Shown here: piece by piece, positions 47,707 through 48,168 of the stretch | Layout: each line of letters begins with the position of its first letter | Numbering within the stretch: the first letter of the stretch is position 1 | From: a bacterium | GTDB lineage: Bacteria; Omnitrophota; Gorgyraeia; Zapsychrales; Zapsychraceae | Assembly (NCBI GenBank): GCA_030429765.1 | Contig: JAUIER010000024.1 | Coordinates: 1 to 48,168 of the forward strand | DNA: 48,168 bases | Reading direction: 5' to 3' | The notes under the pieces: generated by a model | Database searches by the model: none | Told to the model about the DNA's origin: nothing | Seen by the model: the letters and a program-made list of their open reading frames with translations, nothing else | Translations under genes and position numbers: made by a program

Positions 47707-48168
47707 ATGAATACAATAAAATTTGCCATCATCGGATGCGGACGGATATCGTATCGGCATATTGAAGCCATACAGGCCAATCCGCACGCCCGGCTCGTCG
47801 CGCTGTGCGATTTAAATCGGGAACGGGCGGAGGAACGCAATGCCGAGGCCGGCGTTAAGATCTATCAGAATTACCATGCCATGTTGAGTAAGGAAGATAT
47901 TGATGTTGTGTGCATCATGACGCCGAGCGGTATGCATCCGGAACATGCCATTGAGATCATCGAGCAATACAAGAAGCATGTGGTGGTTGAGAAGCCCATG
48001 GCGTTGAGAATTCAGGATGGAGAACGACTGATTCAAACAGCCAAAGACAACGGTGTTCATTTGTTTGTGGTTCATCAGAACCGCTTTAATAAAGCGATCA
48101 CGAAGATCAAGACCGCTGTGACGGACAATTTAATCGGTCGGTTAGTGATGGGGACGATCCGTCTGCGC
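47707..48168 (+). CDS. Gfo/Idh/MocA-family oxidoreductase, cut by window edge
   Basis: The reading frame is open from ATG at 47707 to the window end (154 codons). AAGGA lies just upstream, and the N-terminus reads FAIIGCGRISYRHIEAIQ, the NAD(P)-binding motif. VVVEKPMAL carries the family's catalytic Lys, and FVVHQNRFNKA follows as usual. It is a second sugar dehydrogenase of the operon, related in family but not closely to the one at 28539. WlbA/WbpB-type enzymes, which oxidise C3 of UDP-GlcNAc uronic acid, are the most similar group by N-terminal pattern. That finer call needs the missing C-terminus. Confidence 0.85.
   Translation, partial: MNTIKFAIIGCGRISYRHIEAIQANPHARLVALCDLNRERAEERNAEAGVKIYQNYHAMLSKEDIDVVCIMTPSGMHPEHAIEIIEQYKKHVVVEKPMALRIQDGERLIQTAKDNGVHLFVVHQNRFNKAITKIKTAVTDNLIGRLVMGTIRLR

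Noticed and set aside
1-48168. tRNA, rRNA, CRISPR arrays, insertion sequences or phage genes
   Set aside because: I looked for cloverleaf-like sequence in the gaps, regularly spaced repeats, transposase or integrase motifs and long terminal inverted repeats, and saw none. A covariance-model scan would settle small RNAs.

Overview
The window reads as a stretch of a Gram-negative bacterial chromosome of roughly 50% GC with tightly packed operons. A TonB-dependent cobalamin receptor, a barrel-like secreted protein, several signal-peptide proteins and a surface-polysaccharide operon show an outer membrane. The mixture of full-length MetH, a second MetH-like C-terminal half protein, an orphan NuoF, an LIC12162-family protein and an 'EPS-associated' MarR regulator does not point to a well-studied phylum. 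I would guess an uncultured lineage such as Omnitrophota, with low confidence and from gene content only.

Layout. (1) Positions 1-310 are GC-richer DNA carrying the start of a minus-strand persulfide-dioxygenase-like metallo-beta-lactamase gene. It abuts the headless 3' end of a cold-shock gene, which looks like a contig chimera or a recombination joint. (2) 448-2462: a secreted SlyD-like FKBP, then a minus-strand ZIP transporter / AlkD-like pair. (3) 2575-7671: metH, from a promoter whose predicted start falls on the ATG, then an orphan nuoF. (4) 7759-9076: an ECF sigma factor and a membrane anti-sigma factor. (5) 9614-15537: an envelope block with CcdA, a TlpA-like thioredoxin, a highly acidic secreted protein, a YceI protein with an acidic N-terminal extension, a CPA1 antiporter overlapping a second YceI-like protein, and a barrel-like protein. 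(6) 15541-18705: a GT-C-type membrane protein whose first codons contain a near-ideal intrinsic terminator, and a bifunctional aldolase/short-chain dehydrogenase. (7) 18712-22299: metF, divergent from a 'half MetH' (B12-binding plus activation domains only), then a CDP-tyvelose-epimerase-like SDR. (8) 22373-27006: a DUF6580 membrane protein, then a cobalamin riboswitch with terminator in front of btuB, a 51-residue DUF5522 protein, a Dph6-like PP-loop ATPase and a BtuF-like protein without a signal peptide. (9) 27114-48168 (runs off the end): a 19-gene surface-polysaccharide block read in one direction. It begins with a MarR-type regulator behind a strong sigma-70-like promoter flanked by palindromes. 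It continues with sps/pse-like nonulosonate genes (SpsF-type cytidylyltransferase, Gfo/Idh/MocA oxidoreductase, DegT aminotransferase, SDR, GNAT, NeuB-type synthase). Then come two asparagine-synthetase-like proteins flanking a hexapeptide acyltransferase, an N-acetyl sugar amidotransferase and a small unknown protein, followed by an LIC12162 protein, an MsbA-like ABC exporter, a B12-binding radical SAM enzyme, a D-2-hydroxyacid dehydrogenase, a CMP-sugar synthetase-like protein, an FkbM methyltransferase and a second Gfo/Idh/MocA protein.

Two themes tie the window together. The first is cobalamin: import under riboswitch control, MetH, a MetH half-paralogue beside MetF, and a B12-binding radical SAM enzyme. 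The second is the cell surface: an ECF-linked envelope module and a large operon probably making an unusual, amidated nonulosonic-acid-type sugar. The most promising candidates for something undescribed are the half MetH, the AsnB-amidotransferase-unknown-AsnB block, and the acidic-protein/YceI module. No tRNA, rRNA, CRISPR or insertion sequence was seen.
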